Of a stretch of 64,000 nt of DNA, positions 20,521-32,526 are shown piece by piece. The notes under the pieces were generated by a model. It did not search any database. It was not told where the DNA came from and saw only the letters and a list, made by a program, of their open reading frames with translations. Origin of the DNA: Pseudoips prasinana (taxonomy: Eukaryota > Arthropoda > Insecta > Lepidoptera > Nolidae); assembly GCA_951640165.1 (NCBI GenBank), contig OX621254.1, positions 21,984,001 through 22,048,000 of the forward strand. Direction: 5' to 3'. Position 1 is the stretch's first letter; the number at the start of each line of letters is the position of its first letter. The position numbers were made by a program, and so were the translations under genes.

Positions 20521-21480
20521 ATCACTACTGCATTTTAGTTATTTTTTTTTCCATACGCCAAAGTAGTATAACTTCTAACGCGTGTACATAAATACACACA
20601 TTTTCATTTTTTTATGAGGCAAGCTTTAAAACGTTCGTTGCCTAAACATTGAAGAGTGGACTACCTAACATGAACATCTCTTCGGATGCAGCAACTCTTA
20701 TAATTATGGTCAAACTTCACTTAAGGTAAGTTTGTTTTACCTTCAACTATATAGGGGGTCGAACTTGATGTGTAGCCGTGTGTGTACATGGTGAAGCAGT
20801 ACCCTGAGGTAAAAACACTATGACTGGGAAGGGTGATCGCTGTACACTCTTCCCAATGCCTCATCTTTTTTTATACCAGGAGGATACTCTCCTGCACTCC
20901 GGTCCCGGCGCGTCTGCGCGGCCTTGGCGGCGCGCGGCGTATTAATATTATTTCAATTTTATTAAACTCGTAATGTCTTTCGAATGGAATGTCCGATTTT
21001 AATAAACTAAAAAGTAATTTACGGGTATTTAAACAGCCTTGCTTGAGAAACATTTATTCAGGTAAGGATTAAGTCAAAGGTATAAATAACTCGGTCTAAT
21101 TTTGATCGGAATTACTATCAAATTTTAAAATGTTTAAAAGTAGTTATAGTGACATAGCTACAATAGTTACACACATACTATCGCGACATTTTTTGATCCC
21201 AAAACGTAGTCCACCTATGAGTAAGAAATCAATTGAATATCACAACTCATTTATTTTCAAAATTGGCCGTAAAACCAAAAAACGGGTCATGCATGACATG
21301 ATTTTAAATATTGTGGAACCTTTTTTTTGTCCTATCATCAATAGTTTTCGCAGCGCATGCGATGAAAGATATTTCATAGGCGTTTTTTACACCTTGGGTC
21401 ACTCTCTCTTTAGAGTAATATGTTTCTTTGCAGATTTTATGTGCTCTGCTATTCTTTGCCAATTGAGATTATCGGAGGGT
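20521..21480. other. no supported gene
   Basis: AT-rich sequence with one GC-rich patch (20870-20940). A 121-codon frame at 21130-21495 has no recognisable domain and, being next to a LINE-like tail, is probably not a host gene. Confidence 0.4.
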
Positions 21481-21582
21481 GATTGGGATGGCTAATTGTT
21501 TTTCACAAGAAGCACTGCTTTGTATGTATGACTTCTTTGTACACCTATGTTTCACAAATAAATTTTTCTGATTCTGATTCTA
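21481..21582 (+). repeat. LINE 3' end with a TGATTC tail
   Basis: ACAAATAAATTTTTCTGATTCTGATTCTA ends a short 3' UTR-like stretch. A hexamer-repeat tail after AATAAA-like sequence is the usual end of CR1/Jockey-type LINEs. No coding part is seen nearby. Confidence 0.5.
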
Positions 21583-21609
21583 TACATCAAGTTTTTTTTA
21601 TATATACAA

Positions 21610-21910
21610 CTTAGTTGGCAAACAAGCATACGGCCCTGTCACTAAAGTCACTAAAGCCCTTAATCATCCTCAAATCAAAAATGAATTCATTAATTTCGCA
21701 TCAACATCAGAAGCTAGAGAACAATTAAAACAGAAGTAAATACCTACCTATTATAAAATACAATAAAAGTACTTTATAATACAATTCTCTAAGTACTATA
21801 AATATGACAAGTATGGTATACCAGGAGTGCTGGGCTATGTGGATGGATCCCATTATCATATCATATGGGAGAATGACGAGCTTACAACGTTCATAGTGAA
21901 GTCGTAAACA
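21610..21910 (+). pseudogene. PIF/Harbinger transposase relic
   Basis: VTKALNHPQIKNEFINFAS, then after about 65 bases with intron-like ends (GTAAAT...CTAAG) KYGIPGVLGYVDGSHYHII, matching the nuclease region of PIF/Harbinger transposases (usual motif GxPGxxGxxDGTH, with the first catalytic Asp). A stop follows within 20 codons. A short, dead fragment. Confidence 0.7.
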
Positions 21911-22089
21911 GCCTTCAGTGGAATCGCTTCAAAGGAAAAATTGTTACCTATCTTTGTAATTTTTAAAAAAGTATAAGTATTTAATGCATATAATACGAGT
22001 CTAATTTGATTAATTAAAAACAATTTTACTTTACCTTTTTTTGGACAGTATTAACAAAAGAACGCGGAATTCTATAAAACCAATTCACT

Positions 22090-22640
22090 TAGCAGCGTAT
22101 ACATATGTTGGATCCTAAAACTCAAGGCGTGGGGTTAGATGAAGAAGATACTAGCCACCTAGAATTTTTCAGTAACGTGGGGCACTCATTAAATGTTAAT
22201 ATAATGCCGAATGAACTTTAATTTGTATGGGAAAGTCTTTCCGAAATCGATCCTTTAGTATGGTGGAACGGAATTTGTAGGTCTAGACCTCTCAGCAAAG
22301 TTGTGATTCGAATACTAACCGCACCTTGTAGCTCAGCAGCAACTGAACGGTCTTTTAGTACCATTGGCCATATTCATAATGCTAAAAGAAATAGACTTAC
22401 CACAGAAAGGTCAGGAAAAATATAATTTATTTCGAATAATTGGAATCCCCTTAAAACACATGAGTTGATAACAGATGAGGAAGATAACGAAGCTACTATA
22501 GCCATTCATCCTTCAGTAGCTCCAGAAATAGTCTAGAACTCTCAACATCACAGGAACCTGAATTTGAATTTTACGACGTAACAGCAACGCTGGGCGACAG
22601 CAGTGATTCAGAGTGTCTGATTATTTGAAAAACAGTATCA
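22090..22640 (+). pseudogene. hAT transposase C-terminal (dimerisation) relic
   Basis: LDPKTQGVGLDEED, then DPLVWWNG, PLSKVVIRILTAPCSSAATERSFS and HNAKRNRLTTERSGK: the hAT C-terminal dimerisation domain with its W-W and SSAATERSFS signatures. Followed by an acidic tail. In-frame stops near 22219 and 22424 and no upstream domain; a decayed copy whose N-terminal half is gone. Confidence 0.8.
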
Positions 22641-22932
22641 GAACGCACTGATGAGAACCAAAATAGTATTCAAAAGAAGTTTATTATTTTTATGAATAAG
22701 ACAGTAATTTATAATTTTTATTCTTGATCTATTTATATGATTTGATTATATTAATATGTCATTTGTTAATAATAACTTACTGTTATTGTTCTTGTAGTAG
22801 CGTAGACAATGATTATTTTTGTTTAATAAATGACTTGATTACTTACATGGCATTTATTTAATTACGTTGAGATGGAAATAATCTTACTAGTTTAATCACG
22901 ATCATGATATTATTCATTTCATCTTCGTGATA

Positions 22933-23005
22933 TCAGCCGTACGATGACAAGCCTCCCTCAAGGATCTCTACAGCGATCGATCCTGCGCTACCCGCATCCA
23001 GCGTT
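22933..23005. repeat. dispersed lepidopteran-type repeat
   Basis: CTCAAGGATCTCTACAGCGA and CCTGCGCTACCCGCATCCAG match, with differences, the repeat at 50392-50490. I recognise this motif as very common in lepidopteran genomes, probably a LINE or SINE 3' region. Confidence 0.5.
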
Positions 23006-23111
23006 AATTATTCATCTATTTGTAACAAAGCACACAAATAAACTAGTCGATAAGAAAAAAATCGACTAAACATAACGTGCTTATTGTTTTTACCCCTGCT
23101 TTCAGGTATTT

Positions 23112-25545
23112 CAAAGTCAAAGTCAAAATCATTTATTCCGTATAAATTTTACGTTTATGTGGAATCGTCATATTTTTTTACCCTACCGTGCAGTGTATGA
23201 CAGTGTACTTAGAAACACAGCCAGAAAACTCAGTAGGGATCCTTTTTTAAAATAAAATATACTTAAGATTAATTACAATTATGTGTGTTGACTCGGAACA
23301 ACTCAATCCCAAGCATTTAAATCACTTAAATAATCAGAAATTTTGTAATATGGCCTGCTACACAATTTGGCTTTAATAATTCTTTTAAACTTATTCGTAG
23401 ACAATTCTCTAATATCATTGGGAAGTTTGTTATAGAATCTTATACATTGCCCCATAAAAGAGTTACTTATTTTGTGGAGACAGGTAGTATGCAATATGAG
23501 ATTATTCTTATATCTAGTATTTACATTATGTGTATCGCTCCTTTTACAGAAGGAATCGATATTTTTATGCATATATAGTAAGTTTTCATATATATACTGA
23601 GATGGTACAGTTAGAATGTTAACCTCTTTGAACTTTTCTCTTAGAGACACTCTCGGGCCAAGATTATAGATAGCTCTTACAGCTCTTTTTTGCAATATAA
23701 ATATGGTGTTAATGTCAGCAGAGCTACCCCAGAGAAGAATTCCATAGGACATTACACTATGAAAATAACTGAAATAAACCATTCTTGCTGTGTCAACTTC
23801 AGTCAGCCGTCTAATAGTTTTCACTGCATATGCTGGAGAACTCAATTTGCCGGACAGATTTTCTATTTGTGGGCTCCATTGTAGCTTTTAGTCAATAGTG
23901 ATACCCAAGAACACAGTTGATTCAACTGGATCCAACCTAGCTCCATTAAGATGTACATTGGTTGTCGCCTCTTTCACATTCGGTGTAGTGAATTTTATGA
24001 CTTTAGTTTTTTTATCATTAAGCACAAGATTATTGGCATTAAACCAATGAACAACTTTAGAGATTGCATCATTAACATCGTCAAAATTGCTTAATTGTCG
24101 GTTTATTTTGAACGTCAGGGAAGTATCATCTGCAAACAACACAATCTAAGCTTATCCCTTACATAGTAAGGTAAGTCATTTATATGAATTAAAAACAAAA
24201 ATGGGCCAAGAATTGACCCCTGTGGGACGCCCATTACCACTGGAGATCCCGGAGATATTTTACCGTTTATTTCGACCTTCTGAATTCTATTGCCCAAGTA
24301 AGAAGTCAGAAGTTCGAGAGCCTTGTTCCTAATACCGTAATGGTGTAATTTTCTGACCAGAGTATCATGATGAACGCAATCGAACGCTTTGGACAAATCG
24401 CAAAATCGCCGCGAATATACTATTTAATAAGTTGACCCCTGCATCTATGGTTGAACAACCCTTTGTGAATCCAAACTGTTTCCGGTGTAGTAAATTATGT
24501 ATATTAAAGTGTCTGAGCAGCTGGCTAACATAAACTTTTCAAATATTTTACTAAGAGTGGGCAGCACGGAAACAGGTCGAAAATTTGAAGGGTCTTAAGT
24601 ATCACCAGCTTTAAACAAAGGAATGATTTTACTATACTTCATCAAGTCAGGAAATACACCTGATGCAACACAGTAATTGAACACAGTAGCTAAGTGTAGG
24701 GCGATTATAGTAATAATTGATGAAACAGTCTTAACAGATAGACCCACAGATCCCTTGTGTTTTTCATATTAATACTCTTGAAAGCATTTAAATATCTTTA
24801 GGGCTAACCACCGAAAATTCAAAAACTGTGTCACACGACCCTTCGCTTTGCTTGAGTATCTGCTCAGCAGATGTAGAAGAACATGAAAGAGAGTTAGTAA
24901 TTATGACTGAAATATTCGAAAAATATTTTTCAAACCAGTCGCAATCTCCAAATTGCCTTTAATATCTATGTTATTTATTACGAAGTTAAAATCACGACTA
25001 CGTATTTTTGTTTTACCTGTCTCAGCATTAATTATCTTCCAAGTAGTTTTGATTATATTTGTAAAAGATTTAAGTATATTTTTTATGTGCAAAGTTTTAG
25101 CAGCGGTACAGGCTCATCTAAATGTTTGGCATATTGTTTCACATATTCTTGACAAGCTGTATTATGATTATGGGATCTTTCTTCATACAACCGATTCCGA
25201 CTTTTATAGATGCCTGAAGTTGCCCAATCACTGAATACCAGACGGTGACCTACAGTCCGTTGTTTGGGTGTTAATATTGTGCAGAACTCATCATTAATCA
25301 AATTGAATAAAGAGTTGTACAAGTGATCCGGATTATCATGATAGGGCAGCCATGCTATTTGTTTTACTATGTTACATTTAAAATTTTCTAAGCGGTTTTC
25401 ACTGAATGGAATATAGCTTATATGTTTTCTTTTAATTTTTGGGGCATTTGAATAAGTTACCAACTGACCTGAATGGTCTGACTGAATTTTATTGATTATT
25501 GATTTAAATAAAGGTTTTACAGCGCTAAATAAGTGCATGTAGCAC
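23112..25545 (-). pseudogene. 5'-truncated LINE (CR1/Jockey-like), reverse transcriptase broken
   Basis: Minus strand. Blocks in order: 25538-25083 (linker, AKHLDEP), 25092-24901 (KTTWKIIN), a decayed stretch, 24396-24115 (SKAFDCVHHDTL, GVPQGSILGPFLF), 24142-23888 (LFADDTSLTF, the RT active site), and 23845-23303 (C-terminal AVRAIYNLG, YNKLPNDIR). Frames change between blocks and stops are frequent around 24400-24900, so it is dead. The endonuclease is absent. It ends near 23112 with GGAATAAATGATTTTGACTTTGAC, a TGACTT-type tail. Confidence 0.85.
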
Positions 25546-25689
25546 TTGTAGCAGTTACTCTAGTTGGTTCTGTAAAATTGTGATATAAATTATAGGATTT
25601 AAACAAATATAATAAATTGCAACTTATTGCAATTTTCTCCAAAATATTTATATTTACCCGGTAAATACCCGGTAACTACCCAAATTGGA

Positions 25690-25838
25690 TAATAATAATG
25701 TCCTCCTAGCCGAATTTCGGCCACGGCGGCCAGTCTCAATAGAGATTAGCCATCTGCGCGGGACATATTATAGTGCTCAAGTGTGTGCGCAAACACAGGA
25801 GCACTTTCTATTCCATCACTCTCATGATCCGATGGGAC
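25690..25838 (-). repeat. tRNA-derived SINE (type A), 5' truncated
   Basis: Reverse complement of the 3' half of the family seen at 49629-50008 and 18363-18684 (GGCCGCCGTGGCCGAAATTC, GTGTTTGCGCACACACTTGA), ending in an ATT-repeat tail at its 3' end (25690-25700). It abuts the orphan ORF that starts at 25869. Confidence 0.85.
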
Positions 25839-25868
25839 TATTTTCTGGATTCCAGGAAAAATTCAACT

Positions 25869-26676
25869 ATGTATTACCAACGAGGCAATGACCGCGGAAA
25901 CCGCCGTCACCCCCCCCCCCCCTAATCAACGTCAACAACAAGGAGCTAATAGCTCCTCATGGCGAGAGCCCGTCGCTCAAGATGAAGACAGGGCACCCCA
26001 GCGTCAACCGAAACCGAGACCTCCAAGCCAGCGTAAACGTGATCAGAAAAGACAGGACACGTTCCGCGAAAATAACCCGAAGACAAGACAAGCGTTACAA
26101 GACATTGAAGACAAGATTAATAAGGCGCTATACTTCGGATTTGGAGATGCCTTGACCGCAGAGAAATCCGTCGACTTTTCAGTCCAAAAGACGGACGCGG
26201 TAGTTCCTATTACGACCAGGGCTGTGGGATTCTATACCCAATGGCTGTTTAAGAAGGTTTATGAGCTGTACGGCCGTAGACCTGACCGCATACCGGAGTG
26301 TACACCGTATGCTTTTTATCGAGTGTCTCTGGCTCAATTTGAATAGAGGTTGCTGAGCTCATGCTCATCTCAGGTGAATAGCTTGGGAATAGATGTTGGA
26401 TTGTTTTACCGCCCAAGACTGACCGTTGAAGAACGTGATGTAGTCCGTTCCATGTCAGTAATTTTCTCCCCGCTGGTTAACTTGATTGCTGGAATAGGCA
26501 GCTTCGAGTATGAGGGAGAAGCGTATTATGTTAGATGTCCGAATGATGACGTACTCGGGATACTATTCTCTAACTTACGCAATGTTGTTGAACGCTGTGC
26601 TAACCCCATGATACCAAGAGAAGAGCGACAGCGCTTTTACGATTTGTGTCCACTGCCATTTGCACATTGGAATTAG
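25869..26676 (+). pseudogene. orphan ORF, basic Pro/Arg-rich N-arm and globular domain; capsid- or gag-like candidate
   Basis: I do not recognise the family. Two Met starts are possible: 25869 (MYYQRGND, Arg/Gly-rich) in a frame that would need a length change in the 13-C run at 25910-25922, and 25888 in the frame that is open downstream. About 75 residues rich in Pro, Gln, Arg and Lys (RAPQRQPKPRPPSQRKRD) precede a compact domain (KINKALYFGFGDALT, FYTQWLFKKVYELYGR, GIDVGLFYRP, LVNLIAGIGSFEYEGEAYYV). A single in-frame TAG at 26344-26346 interrupts a frame that otherwise runs from 25888 to 26676. A basic arm plus globular fold with no transposase motif suggests an RNA-binding capsid or nucleocapsid, perhaps an endogenous viral element, or gag of an unnamed retroelement; that is inference. 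Confidence 0.5.
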
Positions 26677-26704
26677 CCACAAAGGGCAGGCATCCAAATT
26701 TGAT

Positions 26705-28192
26705 AATTAGGGTAGGGAAGGGGAGTAGCGCTCACTGGGTAATGGCGCTCACCTATGTAACTCTGTCAAAAAATGAACGTAGCAACACGACTTGTCATGT
26801 GAAGTGCGAGTGGAGAGGGGCTTTAAAAGACAGCCATGCATGCGGACAGTCAGCTCGCGTCATGCGGCCGTGAACTGCGTTTCTTTGTTTGCCGTGGAAC
26901 TGATATAATTATTGGTTAGGTGTTTTGACGGTAAGTCTAAAACTTAAATGATTATTTAATTCTTAATATTACTTTTCTGACAATATAACTATCGTATTTT
27001 ATGATAACGTAATAAATATTCAACAATTGTGTATGTTTTTTATTTTAATTTCACATTAATTACAAAACGATCGGTTGGGGTTATACCGCTCACCTGAGCG
27101 TCATTACCCCTTAGTGACTTATATTTTATTGTTGTAGATATGCCATGTTGAAGGAGGTTTGTCCAAAAGAAAATCAAGATTTTCTGACAGCGTTGCTGAT
27201 GGCACAAGAGTCTGAACAAATCACTGACAATCAAGATCCAAATGTCCAGAATTTTGTAGATGAAGTAGTCCGATAGTATGGCTATTCGGGACATAATCTC
27301 CTTTTGTCAGGTCAATCAAATAAGTATAAATGCTCTTTATCTGTTTGGCAGTTGTTTATATCGAAGAACTTGTCGATGAGCAAAGAACTCCGGTATCCAT
27401 TGCTACTATAGCACCGACACGAACTATTGCACCATCTTCTATGCCAGGTTAAAGAAAGCGAAAACAACACGCTACCATATTGAACCAACACGCTACCATA
27501 GTGCGGCTCCTATGAAAATTATTTTAAAAGATAAAGAGAAGAAAAGTATTGCGAAAATCAATAAGATGACAAATCAAGACAAAAACAAGAAAGTTCTGTG
27601 TTGTGGTATCCATCTGCAGACTGTGGGCTCATGCTATATGTTCAGGGTAGGATTCGCCAGATGGATACATCTGTGATTTATGTGTCCAAAATTAAATATT
27701 ACTATTTTATTTTTATATCTGTAATTATAAGTTCGTCTTACCTCTAATAATAATAATTTATTTATATTATATTTTAATAATTGAATTTGATTTGACATCG
27801 AAGACTTTACTATATTTGGTAAATTGGAAAAGGCTAATTTTACGTTCAAATGGGGATAATTGATGCTAAAGTGATTGTAAACTTTATTTTTATTGTGTAA
27901 CGTTGATCTCATTAATATTTTTTTAATTAAAATGTATCTTACTTGTTATATAACAAAAAACATTATTAAACGTCATTACCCCGTATCCTGAGCGGCGTTA
28001 CCCAAAGTCAGGGGCAATGGCGCTCAAACATGTATTTTTATTATGATTTCCTACAAATTGCAGGTCAAAGATAAATGCTTTTGATGTTAAACAGATAATC
28101 ACTGGATAATTAAAGACTTTGTTCCACATTTTAATTTTGAATTTTGATTAATAATTTCAAAAATACACCATGTTTTACCCTACCCACCGCCC
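26705..28192. mobile_element. candidate DNA element with clustered sub-terminal motifs
   Basis: GGGTAGGG near the left end (26710) and CCCTACCC near the right end (28181-28188) are inverted. The motif GGTAATGGCGCTCA and its inverse recur at 26737-26750, 27082-27108, 27971-28000 and 28011-28026. The interior (27120-27660) has only broken frames; CCGIHLQ...RWIHL near 27600-27675 could be what is left of a Cys/His-rich finger. The layout resembles the pogo-like elements later in the window, but I cannot prove the class or the boundaries. Confidence 0.35.
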
Positions 28193-28207
28193 ATCTCTAG
28201 TCCAGAT

Positions 28208-31200
28208 TAGACATGTGTCCGCTATACCAAAACGTAACTAAAAACCGTTGCCAAGCCTGTAAGTCAGTTATCGGCGCTACCACATCTCGTAACGGTTATC
28301 AGCTACACAGCTTTTTTTTTATACCATACCATACAATGAACTACACTACAATATTCGATGACGGCGGCAAACGCACTACGCAGCCGTAGCCGTGTCGCCT
28401 GTCGCCGCGACGAGTTTCGAGCCCGCTACCGCTAGTTGTAGTTTGGTTGTCAACGATCACCGCCGAAGCGATAACTAAAATAATTATGCCATCTCTCTCT
28501 TTCGAGTCGAGTCTCAATGTTCAAAAATGAGATGAAGCGAATATTGCCACCGATCGCCCGTTCATTAAAGTTTGACCTACGAAAAGTCATACATTAAAAC
28601 TTTACTAACGTATAGATAAGGTTGTATTTAGTTTGGCACTACTAATTATTTTAAAATGGTCTTTCTCTCACCGAATTTTACGCGGGGCACTAGCGGGGGC
28701 AGATTTGTTTTGATTTTGTGCTGTATTGTATTATTGTTAGTTTGCGTTGCGGTCTTGCGTTCATAAATAAGTTTTGGGTTCATTTTGAATTAATAGTGAA
28801 GTTTTCGTTAGTGACTTGGATGTATTGTGATATTGGTGATTTATTGGTGACTATTTGTGTATTTGTAGACGATTAATTTAATTAAATAAGTGTAAAAAAA
28901 ACGTAAATAAGTACTTTTAGTAGTGTTAGGTTATGTTAGGAAATTAATTTTAGTAAGTACAAATAGGTATTACAATGTCTAGTAAAAAAGGTATGGTTTG
29001 GAATCATTTCGAGAGAAAAGATGGTATTTCTGCTATTTGCAATTGTTGCAAGCAGACTTTATCCTACAAAACATCGACAGGGAATTTAAATTCTCATTTG
29101 AAGAAGTCGCACCCGACAATTTTTTTAGCACAGCGTGGTGATGCTAATAGGGAAACAACATCGGATATCGACAACGACCTTCCTCAGCAAACTCAAGTAC
29201 CAAGCACAAGCACAACGGAAGCGGTTCAAATAGCCAGTAGTTCTTCACTGGCTCTTACAGCTCCCACTAGTTCAGCCAGTTGCGATTTAAATTATATTAC
29301 TCGCAAACGTCAAAGAACGATGCAACATTACGTAACAAAAATTATTACCCCGGAAGAAAGAAAGCGGATTGACCGAGATTTGTTGGAGTTATTTATAAAT
29401 GATTACCAACCCTTTAGTATAGTAGAAGATGAAAAAATTTGTAAAAAATATACCAGGATACACCCTCCCTGGTAGAAAAGCTATCTCGGCCGCCATGATA
29501 CCGGCACTCTATGAAAAATGTTTATCTGAGGCCAAGGAAACCGTTGCCCGGGACGTACGATCAGTTTGTATCACAACAGATTGTTGGACCTCATCACAAA
29601 CGGAAAGCTATATAACTGTAACAGCTCACTATATAGACAAGAATTTTGAGCCTCAACAAGTTTTACTTGAATGTAAAGGTTTGAAAGAACGTCATACTAG
29701 TGATAATTTATCTAAGGAATTAAAAAGAGTTACTGATGAGTGGGGTTTAAGCACAAAAGTGTTTTTTGCGGTATCTGATAATGCTAGAAATATAGAGAAG
29801 GCTATTGAAGATCTGAAATGGAAGAGATATGGATGCTACGCACACACCCTCAACCTTATAGTTACACATGCATTAAAGCCCATAGATATATTACTTGAAA
29901 ATATTAAAAAAATAGTAAAACACTTTAAACGAAGTACGACAGCTTTAGATATGCTACTCAGTTACCAAATGCGGAACATGGCTGACAATGGAGAACCAAA
30001 ACGTCTGATACAACAAGTTCCAACACGTTGGAACTCGACGTTTTTTATGCTGCAGAGATTTTGCATGCTAAAAGAGGCCGTAAAGCACTGCATGGCAATG
30101 ATAGAAAAGGACTGGCCTGTTATTTCTACAGACGATTGGGAAACAGCGAAACAACTGTGTGAGGTCTTAAAACCTTTTGAAGAGGTGACTTCTTCAATTA
30201 GTGGAGATCAATATATGACCGGTAGTTTGGTAATTGTGATGACCAATTGCCTAAAATCAATTTCCGAAGACTTTTTAGATAAGCCGGATTACAGCCATTT
30301 TCAACCAGTTGTTAAAGAAATTCTAGCATCCTTAAAAAATGGCCTGATCGAACGATTTCCCAGGATTGAATACAGTAAAACTTTTGCTCTGTGCACTTTA
30401 CTAGACCCCCGGTTCAAATGTTACGGCTTTCAAAACGATATAGCCTTTACAGACATAAAAAGACATCTTCATAATCTGATTGTTGGTTTGATAGATCGCA
30501 ATAATGAACCAAGACCATCCGAAGAAGTTATAAACCATAATAATATAGAAGAAAAAGATGTCAGCGCTTGGGGAAGGTTTGATGAGTTGTTGAAAAAGAA
30601 AAAGCCCCAAGGAAATGCCACAGCTAGAGCCATACGCGAACTTCAGATGTATTTGGACGATGAAATGCTCCCCAGAAAAAAATCAGCAGGTCAGTGGAAC
30701 AACCCGGCCCAGTGGTGGAGAGACCATAAAGTTATATATCCGCATTTGTCTGAGATTTATCAGACAAAATGTAATATAGTAGCGACTTCTGTCCCATGTG
30801 AACGCCTCTTCTCCAAGACCGGAATGATTATTAATCAAAGGCGGTGTAATTTAAAAACCAAAAAAGTTGAACAGCTTGCATTTTTAAATGCAAACTTAAG
30901 CCCAAAGAGGTTTGACATGTAAATATGTAAAAAAAATGTAAATATTTTATTAGGTTAGATTGATAATAGTTAGCGACCCATGTATATACAATCATTGTAA
31001 ATATGGCGATTTTTAAATGCGCCACAATTTCATTATACTTACGATTAAATTGTGCTAGTCCTAAGCCTAGTAAAGCATGAAGGGAAATCGCCAATATCAA
31101 TTTCAAATAACTAAAACATAAAATAAATTCGGTTATTTCAAGTAGCTCATGTAGTTAAGAGCAGCTAACTAGCTAGCTAACCAACGATGCGCGCGATAAT

Positions 31201-31323
31201 ATAATATAATATAACACGGCGGGCACTGATACCGATATTCGACAACGGTTATTGATATCGATATTGAAACCAAATAGCGGTTAGGTAGCCGTTACTAGAA
31301 ATAGCCAATAACGCCCATGTATA
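28208..31323 (+). mobile_element. hAT element with 8-bp target duplication
   Basis: GTCCAGAT at 28200-28207 and 31324-31331 is an exact 8-bp duplication, the hAT rule. Ends are imperfect inverted repeats: TAGACATG at the left, and TATACATG as the reverse complement of the right. The element encloses one BED-type hAT transposase gene. Length is 3116 bp. Confidence 0.85.
28975..30922 (+). pseudogene. hAT transposase (ZBED-like), single frameshift
   Basis: A BED zinc finger at residues 10-50 (WNHFERKDG, CNCCKQ, HLKKSH) is followed by a Ser/Thr-rich linker and YITRKRQRTMQHYV. The frame shifts at about 29435 (28975-29475 into 29429-30922). The RNase H-like core follows (CITTDCWTS with the first catalytic Asp, SDNARNIEKAI with the second, CYAHTLNLIV, VPTRWNSTF), then the insertion region and hAT C-terminal dimerisation domain (WWRDHKVIYPHLSEI, SVPCERLFSKTG, RRCNLKTKKVEQLAFLN). 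Apart from the single shift the gene is preserved, implying recent loss. Confidence 0.92.
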
Positions 31324-31339
31324 GTCCAGATAGATGTGT

Positions 31340-31985
31340 TTTACTTTATTAGACCGGCGAATAAAGAAAAGGCTGGACAGAAGTTCTGTAAATACATTCG
31401 ACTAACTTTTTATTAAATGCCGTGCCATTTGTTGTGAATATGTCAACGAACCCTCTTGCGGCCGTTCTGATAGTCCAGTACCCGTACCTGCTGCGGTAGT
31501 AAGTAGCAGCGGTGCTGCTCCGATCGAGCAGCCTCCTAAGCCGAGGACGGCATTTCCAATCGTCGTCGCAGACAAAGTTCAACCTACCTATTGTGTGTAC
31601 AGCAAACGTGGCGGATACTCACGTGAAAATTATTTCAAGTAAAAAAGTTCGAAAGCCGAATCGAATTTATAATGTTACGGTTGTGGTGCCGCCAATGTTG
31701 TCCGTACTAAGTGTGGTAAATGTAATCCTTAACAATCCGGATATTCATTTTATTACGTGGGCATTGGTTCTACGCGTGGTTTTCGCACCAACCGCGCCGC
31801 CGCTCTCCGCTCGCGCCTGCCAACGGCTCAAATTCGGCTGAGAAAGAAATTAACTGCCTGTAGTTGGAGAGTACTTGGTTATTATGGAAGCGTGAACGTC
31901 TCAGAAAGATATTACACTCTCTGGATTTTTCATATAAGAAATATAAAACGAACAGATTGTCTCTGATACATAAACTTAACATAGC
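31340..31985 (+). pseudogene. possible LTR-retrotransposon gag/pro scrap
   Basis: A broken frame with CVYSKRGGYSRENYF (31598-31645, like a decayed CCHC knuckle) and then CYGCGAANVVRTKCGKC (31677-31727, Cys spacing like a second knuckle) suggests gag nucleocapsid remains. Nothing intact around it. Low confidence. Confidence 0.35.
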
Positions 31986-32014
31986 AGCTAAGCGGGAGTA
32001 ATATTTGAAAATTA

Positions 32015-32520
32015 TTATGGATAACAGAAACCTGCCTCCAGAATTACAAAAACAAATAATATATTTGGATGAAAGTTATATTCAATCAGCAATCAGATGA
32101 TGTCAGCGGAATGAAACACAACATATCAAAAGGCAAGAAATACACGCTGGAGGCGATTGTTCCAAGTGTCCTTTTGATTTTCAGTGGCACAAACAAAAAT
32201 AAGGACTATCACTCAGAAATGAAAAATTCCAAATCATAGCGAACCGTCCATTATTGTCATGGATAAAGCTCCTTACCATTTAGTGGTCTTGAATAAGGCA
32301 CCAACTAGCGCTTCAAAAGTTTAGAGTTATGGTTACTGGAAAATAATATGCCCTTTGATGAGACACTCCACAAACCTCAATAATTAATAATAGTGAAGCG
32401 GCATAAACCAGAGCCCATTCACGAAGCTGACCAATTGTTTGGAGATAATAGTCACCTTGTGGTACGCCTTCCACCTTATCACTGCGATTCAATCCAATGA
32501 TATTCAGTCCTATTGAATTA
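32015..32520 (+). pseudogene. second DD82E transposase relic
   Basis: Scattered frames match the DD82E gene at 9528-16084: IIYLDESYI (like YYTDETWL), GDYHSEM-like KDYHSEM near 32204, IIVMDKAPYH near 32253 (second catalytic Asp), LLENNMPFDE near 32335 and VVRLPPYHCD near 32457. Multiple stops and shifts. A DD41D mariner begins at 32527, right at the position where the catalytic Glu should be. Confidence 0.75.
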
Positions 32521-32526
32521 ATACTA

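Noticed and set aside
22933..23005. Protein-coding gene in the repeated CTGCGCT..CCGCATCCA block
   Set aside because: The block recurs at 50392-50490 and behaves like a dispersed repeat with no conserved frame.
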